From positions 271,579,288-271,643,287 of the forward strand of contig CM077673.1 of assembly GCA_039707655.1 (NCBI GenBank): a stretch of 64,000 nucleotides of DNA. Direction: 5' to 3'. The position numbers were made by a program, and so were the translations under genes. Source of the stretch: Elymus sibiricus (Eukaryota; Streptophyta; Magnoliopsida; Poales; Poaceae). Shown here piece after piece: positions 33,375 to 45,282 of the stretch (positions are counted from its first letter, which is position 1; each line of letters opens with the position of its first letter). The notes beneath the pieces are model-generated. The model saw nothing but the letters and a program-made list of their open reading frames with translations. It was not told where the DNA came from and did not search any database.

Positions 33375-34880
33375 CTACCCCTTCTTTATAAAGATGTGGG
33401 TCATCCCAAAAGTAATGTCTTAAATCATAGAAGATTTTTTTCTTTTGTTGGTATGTGCAACTAGGTGGTAAATATTTAGCGACAATGTAGTTAGCATAAT
33501 CACCATACCAAGGAGTGTTTTGAGAAACATTTATTGCAGCTAACTGTTCACCAGGAAAATTATCATCAATAGGTAGTGGGTCATCAAGAATATTGTCTAA
33601 CCTAGACAAGTTATCAGCTACGGGGTTCTCAGCTCCCTTCCTATCAGTGATATGTAAGTCAAATTCTTGAAGCAAGAGAACCCACCTAATGAGTCTAGGT
33701 TTAGCATCTTTCTTTTCCATAAGATATTTTATAGCAGCATGATCGGTGTGAACGATAACCTTGGAAGCAACAATATAGGATCTAAATTTATCACAAGCAA
33801 ACACAATTGCTAAAAATTGTTTTTCAGTAGTAGCATAATTTCGTTGGGCACTGTCTAGAGTTTTGCTAGCATAATCGATAACATTCAATTTCTTATCAAC
33901 TCTTTGTCCTAGAATAGCGCCAACAACATAATCACTAGCATCACACATAATTTCAAAAGGCAAGTTCCAATCAGGTGGTTGAACGATAGGTGCAGAAGTT
34001 AAGGCTTTCTTGAGTGTTTCAAAGGCTTCTACACAATCATCATCAAAAACAAAAATAATATCCTTTTGCAAAAGATTAGTAAGAGGCCTAGAAATTTTAG
34101 AGAAGTCTTTAATGAACCTCCTATAGAAACCATCATGACCAAGGAAACTTCGAATACCTTTAATATCTTTAGGACATGGCATTTTCTCAATTGCATCAAC
34201 TTTAGCTTTATCCACCTCAATACCTCGTTCAGATATTTTATGCCCCAAGGCAATACCTTCATTAAACATAAAGTGGCACTTCTCCCAATTCAAGACAAGA
34301 TTAGTTTGTTCACATCTCTGCAAAACTCGATCAATGTTGCTTAAGCAATCATCAAAAGAAGTCTCGTAAACGGAAAAATCATCCATGAAAACCTCCACAA
34401 TCTTTTCACAAAAGTCAGAGAATATAGCAAAAATACATCTTTGAAAGGTAGCAGGTGCATTGCATAAACCAAAAGGCATACATCTATAAGCATAGGTCCC
34501 AAAAGGGCAAGTGAAGGTGGTTTTGTCTTGATCAGATTGTGATACAGGTATTTGAGAGAAACCAGAATATTCGTCCAGAAAACAAAAGTGTGTGTGTGTT
34601 TGGATAATCTTTCTAACATCTAATCAATGAAAGGCAGTGGGTAATGATCTTTTCTAGTGGCTTTATTTAATTTTCTGAAATCAATTACCATTCTATAGCC
34701 AGCAACAATTCTTTGTGGAATGAGTTCATTTTTATCACTAGGAACAATGGTAATACCTCCTTTCTTAGGGATACAATGAACGGGACTTACCCATCTACTA
34801 TCAACTATGGGATAGATTATACCTGCTTCCAAAAGCTTTAATATTTCAGTTCTTACCACTTCTTTCATCTTAGGATTCAA
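33375..34880 (-). pseudogene. Reverse transcriptase and RNase H of element C
   Basis: RT starts near 34880 (EILKLLEAGIIYPIVDSRWV, YRMVIDFRKLNKATRKDHYP). The frame is lost at a CA-dinucleotide run near 34587-34598 and regained before [14 protein letters not shown] (34479). The catalytic motif is FMDDFSVY; then [16 protein letters not shown]. RNase H follows with [45 protein letters not shown] and [11 protein letters not shown]. Downstream of this the frame is open into the integrase zinc region, so apart from the slippage site and a stop near 34620 the enzyme part is well preserved. Confidence 0.88.
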
Positions 34881-35018
34881 TCGTCATTGGTGATCAACAA
34901 CGGGTTTAGCATCAGGTTCCATATTAATCTTGTGCTGACATAAACTGGGACTAATGCCCTTAAGATCATCAAGAGTATATCCAATAGAAGCCCGATGCTT
35001 CTTCAGAATTTTTAATAG

Positions 35019-36005
35019 TCATTCTTCTTCATGTTCTGAAAGGTTAGCACTAATAATAACAGGATATATCTTTTTCTCATAGAGATAAGCATACTTCAAA
35101 GTATCAGACAATTGCTTTAATTTAAACACAGGATCACCTTTAGGTGGAGGAGGACCTCCAAGAGTTTTAATAGGCAAATTGTGTTTCAGGAGAGGTTGTT
35201 GTTCAAAGAAATTTTTATCTATTTCATTTCTTTCACGCAAGTGCATATCATTTCCATGGTCGAGCAAATATTGTTCTAATGGACCAGTAGGAGGCACGAC
35301 AATAGAAGCAAGACCAATTATTTCATCCTTACTAGATAATGCTCTATCACGAGGTTTCCTACTAAACTTGGAAAAATTAAACTCATGAGACACAACACCA
35401 AAACTGACACCGACAGTTTGTTTTTCACAATCTATCTTAGCATTGACGGTGTTCAATAAAGGTCTACCAACGATAATGGGACAAAAGTCATCTTGTGGGG
35501 AACCAAGAACTAGAAAATCAGTACGATATTTTAATTCCCCACACAAGACTTCAACATCTCTAACAATCCCAAGTGGTGTGATGGTGTCTCTATTATCAAG
35601 TTTAATAGTAACATCAATGTCTTCTATTTCAGCAGGTGCTATTTCATTCATAATTTCTTGGTATAAGGTTAAAGGGATAGCACTCACACTAGCACCCAAA
35701 TCACGTAAACCATGATAGCAATGATCTCCTATTTTGACTGAGACAACAGGCATGCCCACTACGGGTCTATGTTTATCTTTTTCATCAGGTTTGGCAATTC
35801 TAGCAGCTTCATCACAGAAGTAGATAACATGCCCATCAATATTTTCTACCAAGAGATATTTAACCATAGCAACACTAGGTTCTACTTTAATTTGCTCAGG
35901 GGGCTTAGGTGCTCTAATATTACTCTTGCAAACCACAGTTGATACCTTAGCATGTTCCTTTATCCTAACAGGGAAAGGTGGTTTTTCAATATAAGCGGTA
36001 GGCAC
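35019..36005 (-). CDS. Aspartic protease region of element C
   Basis: It is open for 329 codons. The active site reads LRDLGASVSAIPL, the DLGAS form usual in Athila/Tat elements. Other support: KPDEKDKHRPVVGMPVVSVK before it and FCPIIVGRPLLNTVNAKIDC after it. The C-terminal part (GDPVFKLKQLSDTLKYAYLY, then PVIISANLSEHEE) leads into RT. Stops lie between it and both gag and RT. Confidence 0.8.
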   Translation of the reverse strand: MPTAYIEKPPFPVRIKEHAKVSTVVCKSNIRAPKPPEQIKVEPSVAMVKYLLVENIDGHVIYFCDEAARIAKPDEKDKHRPVVGMPVVSVKIGDHCYHGLRDLGASVSAIPLTLYQEIMNEIAPAEIEDIDVTIKLDNRDTITPLGIVRDVEVLCGELKYRTDFLVLGSPQDDFCPIIVGRPLLNTVNAKIDCEKQTVGVSFGVVSHEFNFSKFSRKPRDRALSSKDEIIGLASIVVPPTGPLEQYLLDHGNDMHLRERNEIDKNFFEQQPLLKHNLPIKTLGGPPPPKGDPVFKLKQLSDTLKYAYLYEKKIYPVIISANLSEHEEE

Positions 36006-36092
36006 AACTAGATCAACATTGTAAATGATGGTTTCATCTTTAGCTATGACCGGTTCTTTAATTTCTTCTTAAGTAGGGGGGTGATATTTAAA

Positions 36093-36932
36093 TCATTTCT
36101 CTTTAGGGAGATCAACATGAGTAGCAAATGCTTCACAGAAAGAGGCTACTATCTCAGAGTCAAGTCCACATTTAGTGCTAAACTTATGAAAAGCATTGGT
36201 ATTCATAAAAGTTTGAACACAATCAAACTCAAGATTTATACATGACTCATTACCTTCGTCGAGTTCCCAATCTTCAGAGTTGCGTTTAATTCTTTCTAGG
36301 AGATCCCACTTGAATTCAATAGTCTTCTTCATAAAAGAACCAGCACAAGAAGTATCAAGCATGGATTGATCATTATGCGAAAGCCGAGCATAAAAATTCT
36401 GAATAATAACTTCTCTCGGGATATCATGATTGGGGCATGAATATAACATTGACTTAAGCCTCCCCCAAGCTAGAGCGATGCTTTCTCCTTCACGAGGCCA
36501 AAAGTTATATATATATATATAATTCTGATCACGATGAACTAGATGCATGGTATAAAACTTTTGATGGAATTCCAATTGCAATCGATTCTAGTTCCATGAT
36601 CCAATATCATCACATAGCCTATACCATGTCAATGCTTTTCCCTTCAAGGATAAAGGTAAAACCTTCTTATTAGCTTCATCTCCGGGTAGACCTGCAAGCT
36701 TACATAATCCACAAATTTCGTTCACATATAATAGGTGCATATCAGGATGTTCAGTTCCATCTCCTGCATAAGGTTTAGCAAGCAGTTGTTCTACCGTACC
36801 TGAAGGAATTTCATAACCAATATTTTCAGTAGGTGCAATAGGTTGAGGGGTAACTAATTGTGGTTCCGGTCGAGGTGAAGATACCCCGAACAAACCCCTC
36901 AAAGGATTGTTTTCCATAGTAGCAAGTAACAA
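36093..36932 (-). pseudogene. Gag of element C
   Basis: The start (MENNPLRGLFGVSSPRPEPQ) and the core (HPDMHLLYVNEICGLCKLAG, LPLSLKGKALTWYRL) are in one frame to a stop at 36588. The second frame (36581-36093) carries YNFWPREGESIALAWGRLK and CPNHDIPREVIIQNFYARL. A TA run (about 36508-36522) encodes extra Tyr-Ile codons (NYIYIYN) just before NFWPREGES. No zinc knuckle is seen, as is usual for Athila gag. Confidence 0.78.
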
Positions 36933-36991
36933 TAAATTTCAGCACGTAGTATAAGTTTTTCCTTACCGATTTCCACTTACCAAGAGCACTT

Positions 36992-37012
36992 CACTCCCCG
37001 GCAACGGCGCCA
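36992..37012 (-). promoter_or_regulatory. Primer-binding site of element C (tRNA-Asp type)
   Basis: Minus strand TGGCGCCGTTGCCGGGGAGT, eleven bases after the LTR end. This is the classic primer site of Athila/Calypso elements. Confidence 0.85.
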
Positions 37013-37023
37013 GAAAAGAGTCT

Positions 37024-37746
37024 TGATGACCCACAAGTATAGGGGATCAATCGTAGTCCTTTCGATAAGTAAGAGTGTCGAACCCAACGAGGAGCAGAAG
37101 GAAATGACAAGCGGTTTTCAGCAAGGTAATTTCTGCAAGCACTGAAATTGTAGGTAATAGATAGTTTGATAGCAAGATAATTGATAACGACCAAGTAACG
37201 TTAACGGTAGATAAAGTGCAGCAAGGTAGCCCAATCCTTTTGTGGCAAAGGACAAGCCAGAACAGTCTCTAGTAATAGGCAAAGTGTTCTTGAGGGTACA
37301 CGGGAATTTCATCTAGTCACTTTTATCATGTTGGTTTGGTTTGTGTTCGCTACTTTGATAATTTGATATGTGGGTGGACCGGTGCTTGGGTGCTGTTCTT
37401 ACTTAAACAACCTCCCACTTATGATTAACCCCCTCGCAAGCATCCGCAACTACGAGAAAAGTATTAAGATAAAATATAACCATAGCATTAAACGTTTGGA
37501 TCCAAATCAGCCCCTTACGAAGTAGCGCATAAACTAGGGTTTAAGCTTCTGTCACTCTAGCAACCCATCATCTAATAACTACTCCACAATGCATTCACTT
37601 AGGCCCAAGGAAGGTGAAGTGTCATGTAGTCGACGTTCACATGACATCACTAAGGGAATCACAACATACATATCATCAAAATATCGAACACATATCAAAT
37701 TCACATGATTACTTGCAACATGACTTCTCCCGTGACCTCAAGAACA
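37024..37746 (-). mobile_element. Truncated 5' LTR of element C
   Basis: It matches 28301-29023 closely (TGATGACCCACAAGTATAGG... to CTCAAGAACA) and then stops; the remaining 790 bp of the LTR are missing. Confidence 0.85.
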
Positions 37747-37985
37747 TATCCTAATTTTCTAAATATTCCAAAATGTATAGAAAGTATTTTCTAAAATTTT
37801 TGGAGTCGGTTTACTTACCGTATCATGTACCTATTCCTTTTTTGGTTCTGGAGTACTCCGGAAGGTTTCTCAGATGTGCTTCTCCAATGTAATTACTTGA
37901 ATAGCGTCCGAATCAGTGTTAATGGGATTACATGCAATATAATGTTTAATTTTTTGCCCATTAACTACCATCGGTTTGTTTCCTC
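37747..37985 (-). mobile_element. Fragment of an Athila relative (region 3' of integrase)
   Basis: It resembles 32080-32320 of element C: AATATTCCAAAA, GGAGTCGGTTTACTTACCGT, TCTGGAGTACTCCGGAAGG and the TTTTTTGCCCATTAACTACC block all have counterparts in the same order. It is the leftover of another insertion joined to C by deletion. Confidence 0.65.
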
Positions 37986-38009
37986 CGGTGTTTCAGTTAG
38001 GTAATATTT

Positions 38010-38460
38010 CTTTGAATAACACATAGCAAAATCCAGTTAACTAACTTAGTTCAGTTAACTCGATTGAAATCAGTGAGACAAATTAAATTAACTAGGTTAA
38101 TTCAGTTCACTTGATTGAGATCACAGAAACAAATTCAGTTAACTGTCAACAATGAAACAAATTCAACTAACTGGATTAATTCAGTTAACTGTCAGCACTT
38201 AAACAAATTCAGTTAACTCCATTAATTCAGTTAACTATCAACACTAAAACAAATTTAGTTAACTCGATATTTTTAGTTAACTGTCAACACTAAAACAAAT
38301 TCAGCTAACTTTGAACACTGTCAAAAATTCAGATAACTATTTACATTCAGTTGGCAGGAAACTCAGTTAACTTTGTAACAATAGCACAAAATTCAGTTGA
38401 CACACAAATTCAGTGATCTATTTTACACTGAGACAAATTCAGTTCACAAACACACAATGC
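38010..38460. repeat. Dispersed AGTTAACT repeats
   Basis: AATTCAGTTAACT or close variants recur about every 20-50 bases. The core AGTTAACT is a perfect palindrome. It lies just beyond the stop codon of the GRF-like gene; the same motif is in that gene's intron. Confidence 0.8.
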
Positions 38461-38670
38461 ACATGAATGACATCACTTAAATTGAAGTACAAAGCTCACA
38501 TCAATATTTGTGCTAGTTCATAGATACTTCAGTACACACATATGTTGTAGTTCATCAAATTAAGAGCTAAAAATTATGGCACCATTAAAACACCATTGAA
38601 TCACTCAAATTCATCGAGGATATCCTTAAGCTTCCTTATGTTCCCCTTGGTTTCTCCATTATGTTTGAAC

Positions 38671-38675
38671 ATATC
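38671..38675. repeat. Target site duplication ATATC of the solo LTR
   Basis: ATATC also lies at 42859-42863, directly after the LTR end GGCA. Confidence 0.85.
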
Positions 38676-41600
38676 TGTCACATCCCAGATTTTATCTGGT
38701 ATGTTCAAAATTTCACAGGGAATTAAAAATTTACAAACAAAAGCTCTTGATCATTTGCTTGTTAGCAAAATTCTTTGAAATTTGTTTGAACGTTTGATCA
38801 GGGGGGGTTAAACCCCTAATGCCACAAGTGGGAACCTAGCTAGCCAATAGTTGGAACCCAAGCCATTCGAAATACATATTGGGCAAAAGGCTATAAATAA
38901 TAAGTCCCAAGAATATTGAAGCCAAATTGATTTTCCAAGAAATTTGTCGCATTCAAATTGGGATCAATCCAAATCAGAGGAAATTATTTAAGTGGCCTTG
39001 CAATAATTTTGGCAGGAAGTGAAATTTCTTAAGTCCAAATAATGACATAGACCCCCTGCCATTTTCTAAAATGAATTTGAGACGAAGTTGGTTTTGAAAC
39101 CAAATTCAAATTCAATGGAAATAAAAAAAGAAAAGGAAATAAACGAAAAGAAAAACCTAAACTACCTAGCCCACCTATCCTAGTTGACCCAGTCGACCCT
39201 GCAGCCCACCCGCGCCTCTCTCTCTCTATCCCTCTCTCCCTTTGGCTGACGTGCTGGGACTGCACGTCAGTTCGTCTCCCACCTCCCGCACTCCCCACGT
39301 CCCCGCAACCACCGCACGCACGTCGCACACGTCTCCACCCACGCGCTCCTCGAGCAGACCAACCTCCACGGCCAAGCCCAGTTAAAAGCCATGTACCCCC
39401 TCGTTGTTTTGCCTCAAGCCCCGCACCACGAGCGCTACAAGGCCACTTGGCCTTGAACTCGAACCGCCGCCTCTTCCGTGATTTCTCCGGCCAGATTCTG
39501 GCAGCCCCATCACCCCCAAGCCTCGATGACGACACCACTCAACTCCCCGCACCTCGATGCACCTCTGTGACATCCTCACGCCGACCGGAGCTTCCCGGAG
39601 TTCCGCCTCCGATGAAGGCCGAGCCTCTCCTCCGCCCCATCGTCTTCTCCGGTGAGCCACGTAAGCCTAACCCGTGAGACCTTGTCGGATAGATTCGTCA
39701 TGCTCGAGCGCATCACCTGAACTATTTTGTTGATCCATAGCAATGCGTGTTGGACCTCCTTTTCTTCACCCGAAGCTTCACCAGCGCCACTCGTCTCCGG
39801 TGAGCCTCCTGTCGTCGCTCCCGTCGTCCCGGGGAACGGCCATGGCCACCAACGGCTCAAGCGTTGGTGAACTCCGAAACCCTAGCCATTGGATCTCATT
39901 TCAACCGTCCAATCTAACCCGCACGCATTGCACACGTCCACTTATCCGAACTCGTATGGACAATAGGAGACGACCACGTGTCCACCTTATCCACAAGATT
40001 ATCCGCAGTAATTTCTATTTAATTCGTTTAATTGGAAATTTTGCAGAAAAGCCCCTAAACTTCGAAACATCACAACTTTTTACATGTAACTCCAAATTGA
40101 GTGATTCTTTTTGCAAAATGATCCTTACGATTTATACTATCACATGGACAAGTCAAATTTGTAATGTGAATAATTTAAAATTCAAATTCAAATTCAAATA
40201 AGGCATAACTTGCATATTATAAATCCAAATAAATTGATACTTTTTGCAAATTGAACCTAGTGAAATATAATTTCATATTAGCTATTGTAATATAATTTTT
40301 AAATAATTTAAAATTTGAATATAGTTTTAAAAGAAGTCCAATTCAGATAGCAATTAAAACCAATTTGAAATAATAATGCTTATTAAATAATTGTTGTTGC
40401 AATTCGTTTCAGAAACTAAATAATTGAACTTTAGTAATAATTTCAAATTATTATTTGACAATATGAAATTCAAATGACATTTTAATAATTTCAAACATGG
40501 TTTAGTCATAACTTTGATACCCTAGGTTTAATTTGAATAAGGCTATTTTAATATGGTTTGTTAAATTGAATTAAACCTAGTAATTGTTTTGGAGTTAATA
40601 TTTGAATTTAGGGAAAGATGAACTCAAATTAAATTGAGTTCAAACCCAAACTTGTTTGAGAACTATTTGGACCTTAGTAATTACCTTGGATTTCTATTTG
40701 ACTTTAGTAATATTGGATTTATAATTAACTTTAGGGTACAACTTATTTAATAATATACTTTATTAATTGTATTGGATTTGTATTTGAATTCAGGGAAAGA
40801 ATTAATTATGTTGAGTTGAATTATGCCAACTTAGTTAATTGTGAAATAATTCATAATTCAATTTAACTTGGTGAATTCATAATTCAATTTAACTTGGTGA
40901 AATCAAATTAATTTATAAACTCCATTCAATTTGAATTCAAATAGGATGAATCCTAATTCAATTCCAAATTGGATTGAAAGCCAGACCAAGTTATTATGTC
41001 ATACCTTAGTGTATTCAAACTCATAAAGGGTCAACTAGTTTGAAATTTCATTGAAACTTGAACATGAACTTGGCTATCCAAGATTCATAGACCATGACTC
41101 TGTTTTTAAGATTCTTTTCCAGAATCTGACAACCACAACTTGACATCACGTACTTCTTATGTGATGAACCATTGTTGAAACTTGCATGTGAACCCTTATG
41201 TCACATGTACTCTAATGGACAACCACTATGTTGTTTTCCAAACTCTTATGAGTTGTCCTTGACACATGATCTCACAATACAATGACAATGACACCATGCA
41301 TAACACTTGTTGTATGTTTGATTGAATTGTATGGTTGTTTATGAATGCTCTAAACTTACAATAGATTGTACGGAGAGAAAAGAGTAATTTGTTAAATATT
41401 GTGAGATTGAAGAGTCGTCAATACCAGGCAAGTTCTACTTGATCATATCACCCAGTATTTTATTGCATTATAGTTTTGCAATGATAGGTGTGTGAGTTCA
41501 GAATGCTAAATTCTGTACAACCCCGTAGTTGACAACTTAGGTCCAAACTTACCCTGACCTTGTAACCATCGAGTATGCTTACCTCCTATAACGTGGATTG

Positions 41601-42858
41601 GGGAACACCAACTATTATTCCACCATACAACCACATGGTTGACTACTTAAATACTACTCTCTCCGTCCCAAAATAACTGTCTCAACTTTGTACTAGCTCT
41701 AGTACAAATTTGTACTAAGCTTGAGACACTTATTTTGGGACGGAGGGAGTACTTAATTAATGAATCGATCCGGGTGGTCTGGCTTTGATTAGGTCATCGA
41801 AGTGTAGTCCTTGGTGGGAATGCTACCCAGGTACCAGAGATTATATGATATCAAAAGTTGAGTAGCTTCCATGTGTGACCGTGAGACAATATGGACTCTG
41901 TTAGGATCAAGTAAGTTGTGGGAATCCTCCTGTGATGGACCAACAGATGTAGGTGTGTGGGTTGGACTGGGTTTGTCTTTTTAGAGAGGGCAACTACTTC
42001 CCAAAAGTCTTTCCTTGATTTACCTGGCTACTTCACACTGAAGTTCAGTAGCAGGAGGGTGTGATCGGGAATCACGGGTAAAGTATACAAACCTCTGCAA
42101 AGAGTATAAAACTGATCATGATTAGTTGTGTCCCCGATTTAGGACAACTTTGAGCAACTCATTTGAGAATTGTTAGCTTGATCTCATTCACCTCTTCCAT
42201 TAAAATTCATGGGTTGAACCAATGGGGAGTTATGGCACTGATCTCAAAGGATTGGGGTTACAAGGGCCTCTGGAGAGAAGCTTGGGATGACCGGGGTTAC
42301 CTGGAGTCCACATGCTCAAACCACATTGGAGTTACGACCGGGGTTACCGTAGTAACTCTAGACCACGACCGGGGTTACCGGAAGTGTCATATTGCTATTA
42401 GAGTAGACCGCTACACACTATATAGAGTAAAACTATGTTTTTTGCAAAGAGCCTTGAACCCCATCAGCCAAAGTGCTTGTAGATGAACAGGTTTCCACAT
42501 TGTGGACTTGCCAATACATTCAATGTATTGACCCTACTGGCTGTAATGAATCATGTTGCAGGTTGACCATATCGAAGAGAAGGTATGAAGTAGGGTTATG
42601 ACGCTATACTCAACTCTTGCATGTGAGTTGATGGACGCCACAAGACTAGGATATTATCTCCGCTGCATGATTGTATTGTAAGCCAGCCCATGAGCTAAGC
42701 ATGTGTGTATTGTAAATCACTGGACCTTTCTGTAAATACAATGATATGTGTTGTATTCTTGGTATTTCATCGTCGACTATGCATGTCAGCTATCGATCCA
42801 GGGAGTGACACAGTAAGCACAGAGATTTGGGGCTCTCTCACGGGACCGGGTCGTGGCA
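38676..42858 (+). mobile_element. 4.2-kb solo LTR
   Basis: The sequence runs TGTCACATCCCAG...CGTGGCA with 5-bp TSDs and no coding domain, so it is best read as a solo LTR of a Gypsy family with very long LTRs (Tekay/Del-like families often begin TGTxACA). A second LTR-like terminus, GGGAGTGACA at 42810, precedes the true end by 48 bp. ORFs inside are GC-rich and unlike any protein I know. It holds a Stowaway MITE and a 25-bp tandem duplication at about 40850-40899. Orientation is inferred from the TGTCACATCCC end only. Family not recognised with certainty. Confidence 0.75.
41657..41749. mobile_element. Stowaway MITE (Athos-like), 93 bp
   Basis: Termini CTCTCTCCGTCCCAAAATAA and TTATTTTGGGACGGAGGGAG form an inverted repeat through nearly the whole length, flanked by TA (41655-41656, 41750-41751). 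Confidence 0.9.
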
Positions 42859-44001
42859 ATATCTCCAATCATGTACTCTAACTTATTCTTCTCTTGCTTG
42901 AACTCATCCCTCTGTAATACCAAATTGTCCCTATCTTCCATGAATTTGTCCCTCTCCTGCTTCATCAGGTCCCTATCTTTCTCTACCTTGGCCCTCAACA
43001 CCTGATGAATGTTTGTGGCAAATTTGTCACAAATGTGCTTCTTCTCAAGCTCTTACTTTAGGCCACTCAGAGCAAGCTGTGTGTTGACTAGTATGGACAA
43101 TGCTTGCTCCTTGTCAACCACCATATTAGCAAAATCAACCTTATAAAACCTCAGCTCTTTCTCCATCTTTTGCTTCTCTCCCAGGATCTTAAAGTTTTCT
43201 TCAACCTTAACTACATTTTGCATCAGCAGCCACTTGTTCTCATCTTCATACATGTCCCAGATCCTAGCTAGACTAATCTTCAATGGGGCAGGCCACTCAG
43301 GATCAACCCACTCCACATAGCTGCATTTAGGTCCTACCTAGCAATGAATTTAAAACATAGATAATTCAGTTAAAACTAGGTGACAATTGTGCTAACTGCA
43401 AAAAAATTAACGCTTAACATTGAACAAAATTCAGTTGAATGCAAAAATTCAGTAAACTGAAAAAAATTTAGTTACATGAAAAAATTCGGTTAACTATTAA
43501 TACGGAACAAAATTCAGATAACTGCAGATCTAGTTAGCACAACTGCACAAAAGAGCACTATCAATTCTTCAGGTAAGAATTCTTCTTCAAGAGCAGAAAA
43601 AAATATAACACTAGCATCAACACTTAAGTTGAACTACATAGACCACTATCTGAAATAACATGGCAATATTACGCACACTTAACTGGCACATATCCAGTTT
43701 ACATAGAGCACATATCCACTTAAATGGCGCTACCATGCACACTGAAACTATGGTGCTGACTTAATTTTCAGTTAACTCAAAATGCACTAACCTTTTGTGC
43801 AGAAGCCAAGAATCTCCTACCACAATCCACCGACTCAAATGCCACAAACTTCTCACAGACGGCTAGGTGTTCACATCTAGCAGCACCAGTCCTCTCCATT
43901 TCGAGCAGAAAATGGTGGCAGGTGGCTACAACAAAAAGCATATCGGCTTAGTAAAATCCCCAATTTGACTAACCCTAGTTGCCTGAGGTAGTGGGACAAA
44001 C

Positions 44002-44004
44002 CTG
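44002..44004. repeat. Target site duplication CTG of the CACTA element
   Basis: CTG also lies at 45283-45285. Three-base duplications are the rule for CACTA elements. Confidence 0.8.
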
Positions 44005-45282
44005 CACTAGTGCAGAAAAGCCTAGCTACGACGTGGCAAAAATGGCCTTGCTGGCATGGACACGCGACGCCACCAATATGGCGCTACAGTTAAAAAATAG
44101 TGGTGGCGTTGGAGCACCACGCCATCGGTATTTTACATACTGGTGGCGTGGCACATTTATACATGTCAGTACTATTAACTACAAGTAGTGACGTGAGAAA
44201 AACTAACCAACGCCACCACTATGTATTGATGGATTTAAAAAAAATAGGTATACAATTTACTCATGCTTCTAAATATGTATACATTCATCCATATATTCGC
44301 ATCTACACCTACATGAACATCAACATGTCAATGAGCAGACCTACATGGTATACACAGACTGCCGGAGAACGAAGGAAGGAAAGGAGCTCACCATGGCAAT
44401 TTTCTAGCAGATGTCGTGCATAGCCGCCGTCGGAGAGGAGCCTCCAGGGACACCGAAGCCAAGCCGACGACGAAGGCGACGCCGTGCCTGAAATCCTAGC
44501 TGCATGGAGGGGTTGGGCATGAGCACTGGAGGGCGTGTACGGCGGATCTGGCCGTAGGCAAGAACACATCGAGGCAGGCGAGGTCCGCGTCGAGCTGCGC
44601 GCCAACCATAGCCGTCAAGGCTCGTCGGAATCGGCCGACCTTGGTGGCTGCAGCGAGGGGTTGTGGGAGAGATAGAGAACGCTTGTAGGGAGATGGTTGG
44701 ATGAGATGCTAGGTATGGATAGCTTGGGTGGCTTGCTGTGCGGTAGGGGAGGAGAGAGGGCCGGCTGACGGCGAGCTGGGAGAGGAATGTGATGTGAGGA
44801 GAGATTGAAGTGGTGGCGGTGATTTTCGGAGTTGGCAACGGAGTGTTCAATCGAGACAGAGAGATGAGAGAGAACAAGAGAGAGAAAAAAATTATAATTT
44901 TATTGGTGGCGTGAATAGAAATTGCATGGATTTTATTATTAGTGGCATCGCACTATTCGATCACGCCACCAGTAACTCGTCAAAAAAAATTCAAAATTTA
45001 AACAGACTGGACTGACTAGTGATGGCGTGGCACTATTCACACACGCCACCACTATTTATAGTATCAATGACATGGCATATCTTCACATGCCACCAATAAC
45101 TTGCGCCGGGTCCGACTGTTGGATCTCAAATACTGGTGGCGTGGATTTTAGGCAGCACGCCACCAGTAACCTATTACTGGTGACGTACCAAGTATCCCAA
45201 ACACCACTACTATTGGTGGTGGCGTGGATAGAAAATGAGGCACCACTAATTAGAGTGGTGGCTAGCCATTTCTCTACTAGTG
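44005..45282. mobile_element. Short non-autonomous CACTA element
   Basis: 1278 bp. The ends are CACTAGTGCAGAAAAGCCTA and, on the other strand, CACTAGTAGAGAAATGGCTA. The subterminal regions carry many copies of TGGTGGCGT and its complement on both strands, the usual binding repeats of CACTA transposase. No transposase ORF is present, so it depends on an autonomous partner. It sits at the exon 1/intron 1 border of the GRF-like gene. Confidence 0.88.

Larger units (their letters stand above)
28301..37746 (-). mobile_element. Element C: Athila-lineage Gypsy retrotransposon, nearly complete
   Basis: On the minus strand the order is partial 5' LTR (37024-37746), tRNA-Asp type primer site, gag, protease, RT, RNase H, integrase, a downstream ORF, spacer, polypurine tract and full 3' LTR (28301-29816). 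All autonomous domains are recognisable but several carry single stops or frameshifts. LTR-to-LTR similarity is high in the shared 720 bp. It belongs to the Triticeae Athila group that includes Sabrina and WHAM; I cannot decide which. Confidence 0.85.

Noticed and set aside
39029..39538. ORF of 169 codons on the minus strand
   Set aside because: It lies inside the solo LTR, is rich in Gly/Arg from GC-rich DNA, and matches no domain I know.
42163..42486. Plus-strand ORF of 107 codons with ACCGGGGTTAC repeats
   Set aside because: Part of the solo LTR; the repeats are local duplications and no protein family is evident.
42801..42810. GGGAGTGACA as the right end of the 4.2-kb element
   Set aside because: It mirrors TGTCACATCCC but has no matching TSD. 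Ending at 42858 gives the exact duplication ATATC and keeps the gene frame.
44404..44877. Minus-strand ORF of 157 codons
   Set aside because: Internal to the non-autonomous CACTA element and without transposase features.
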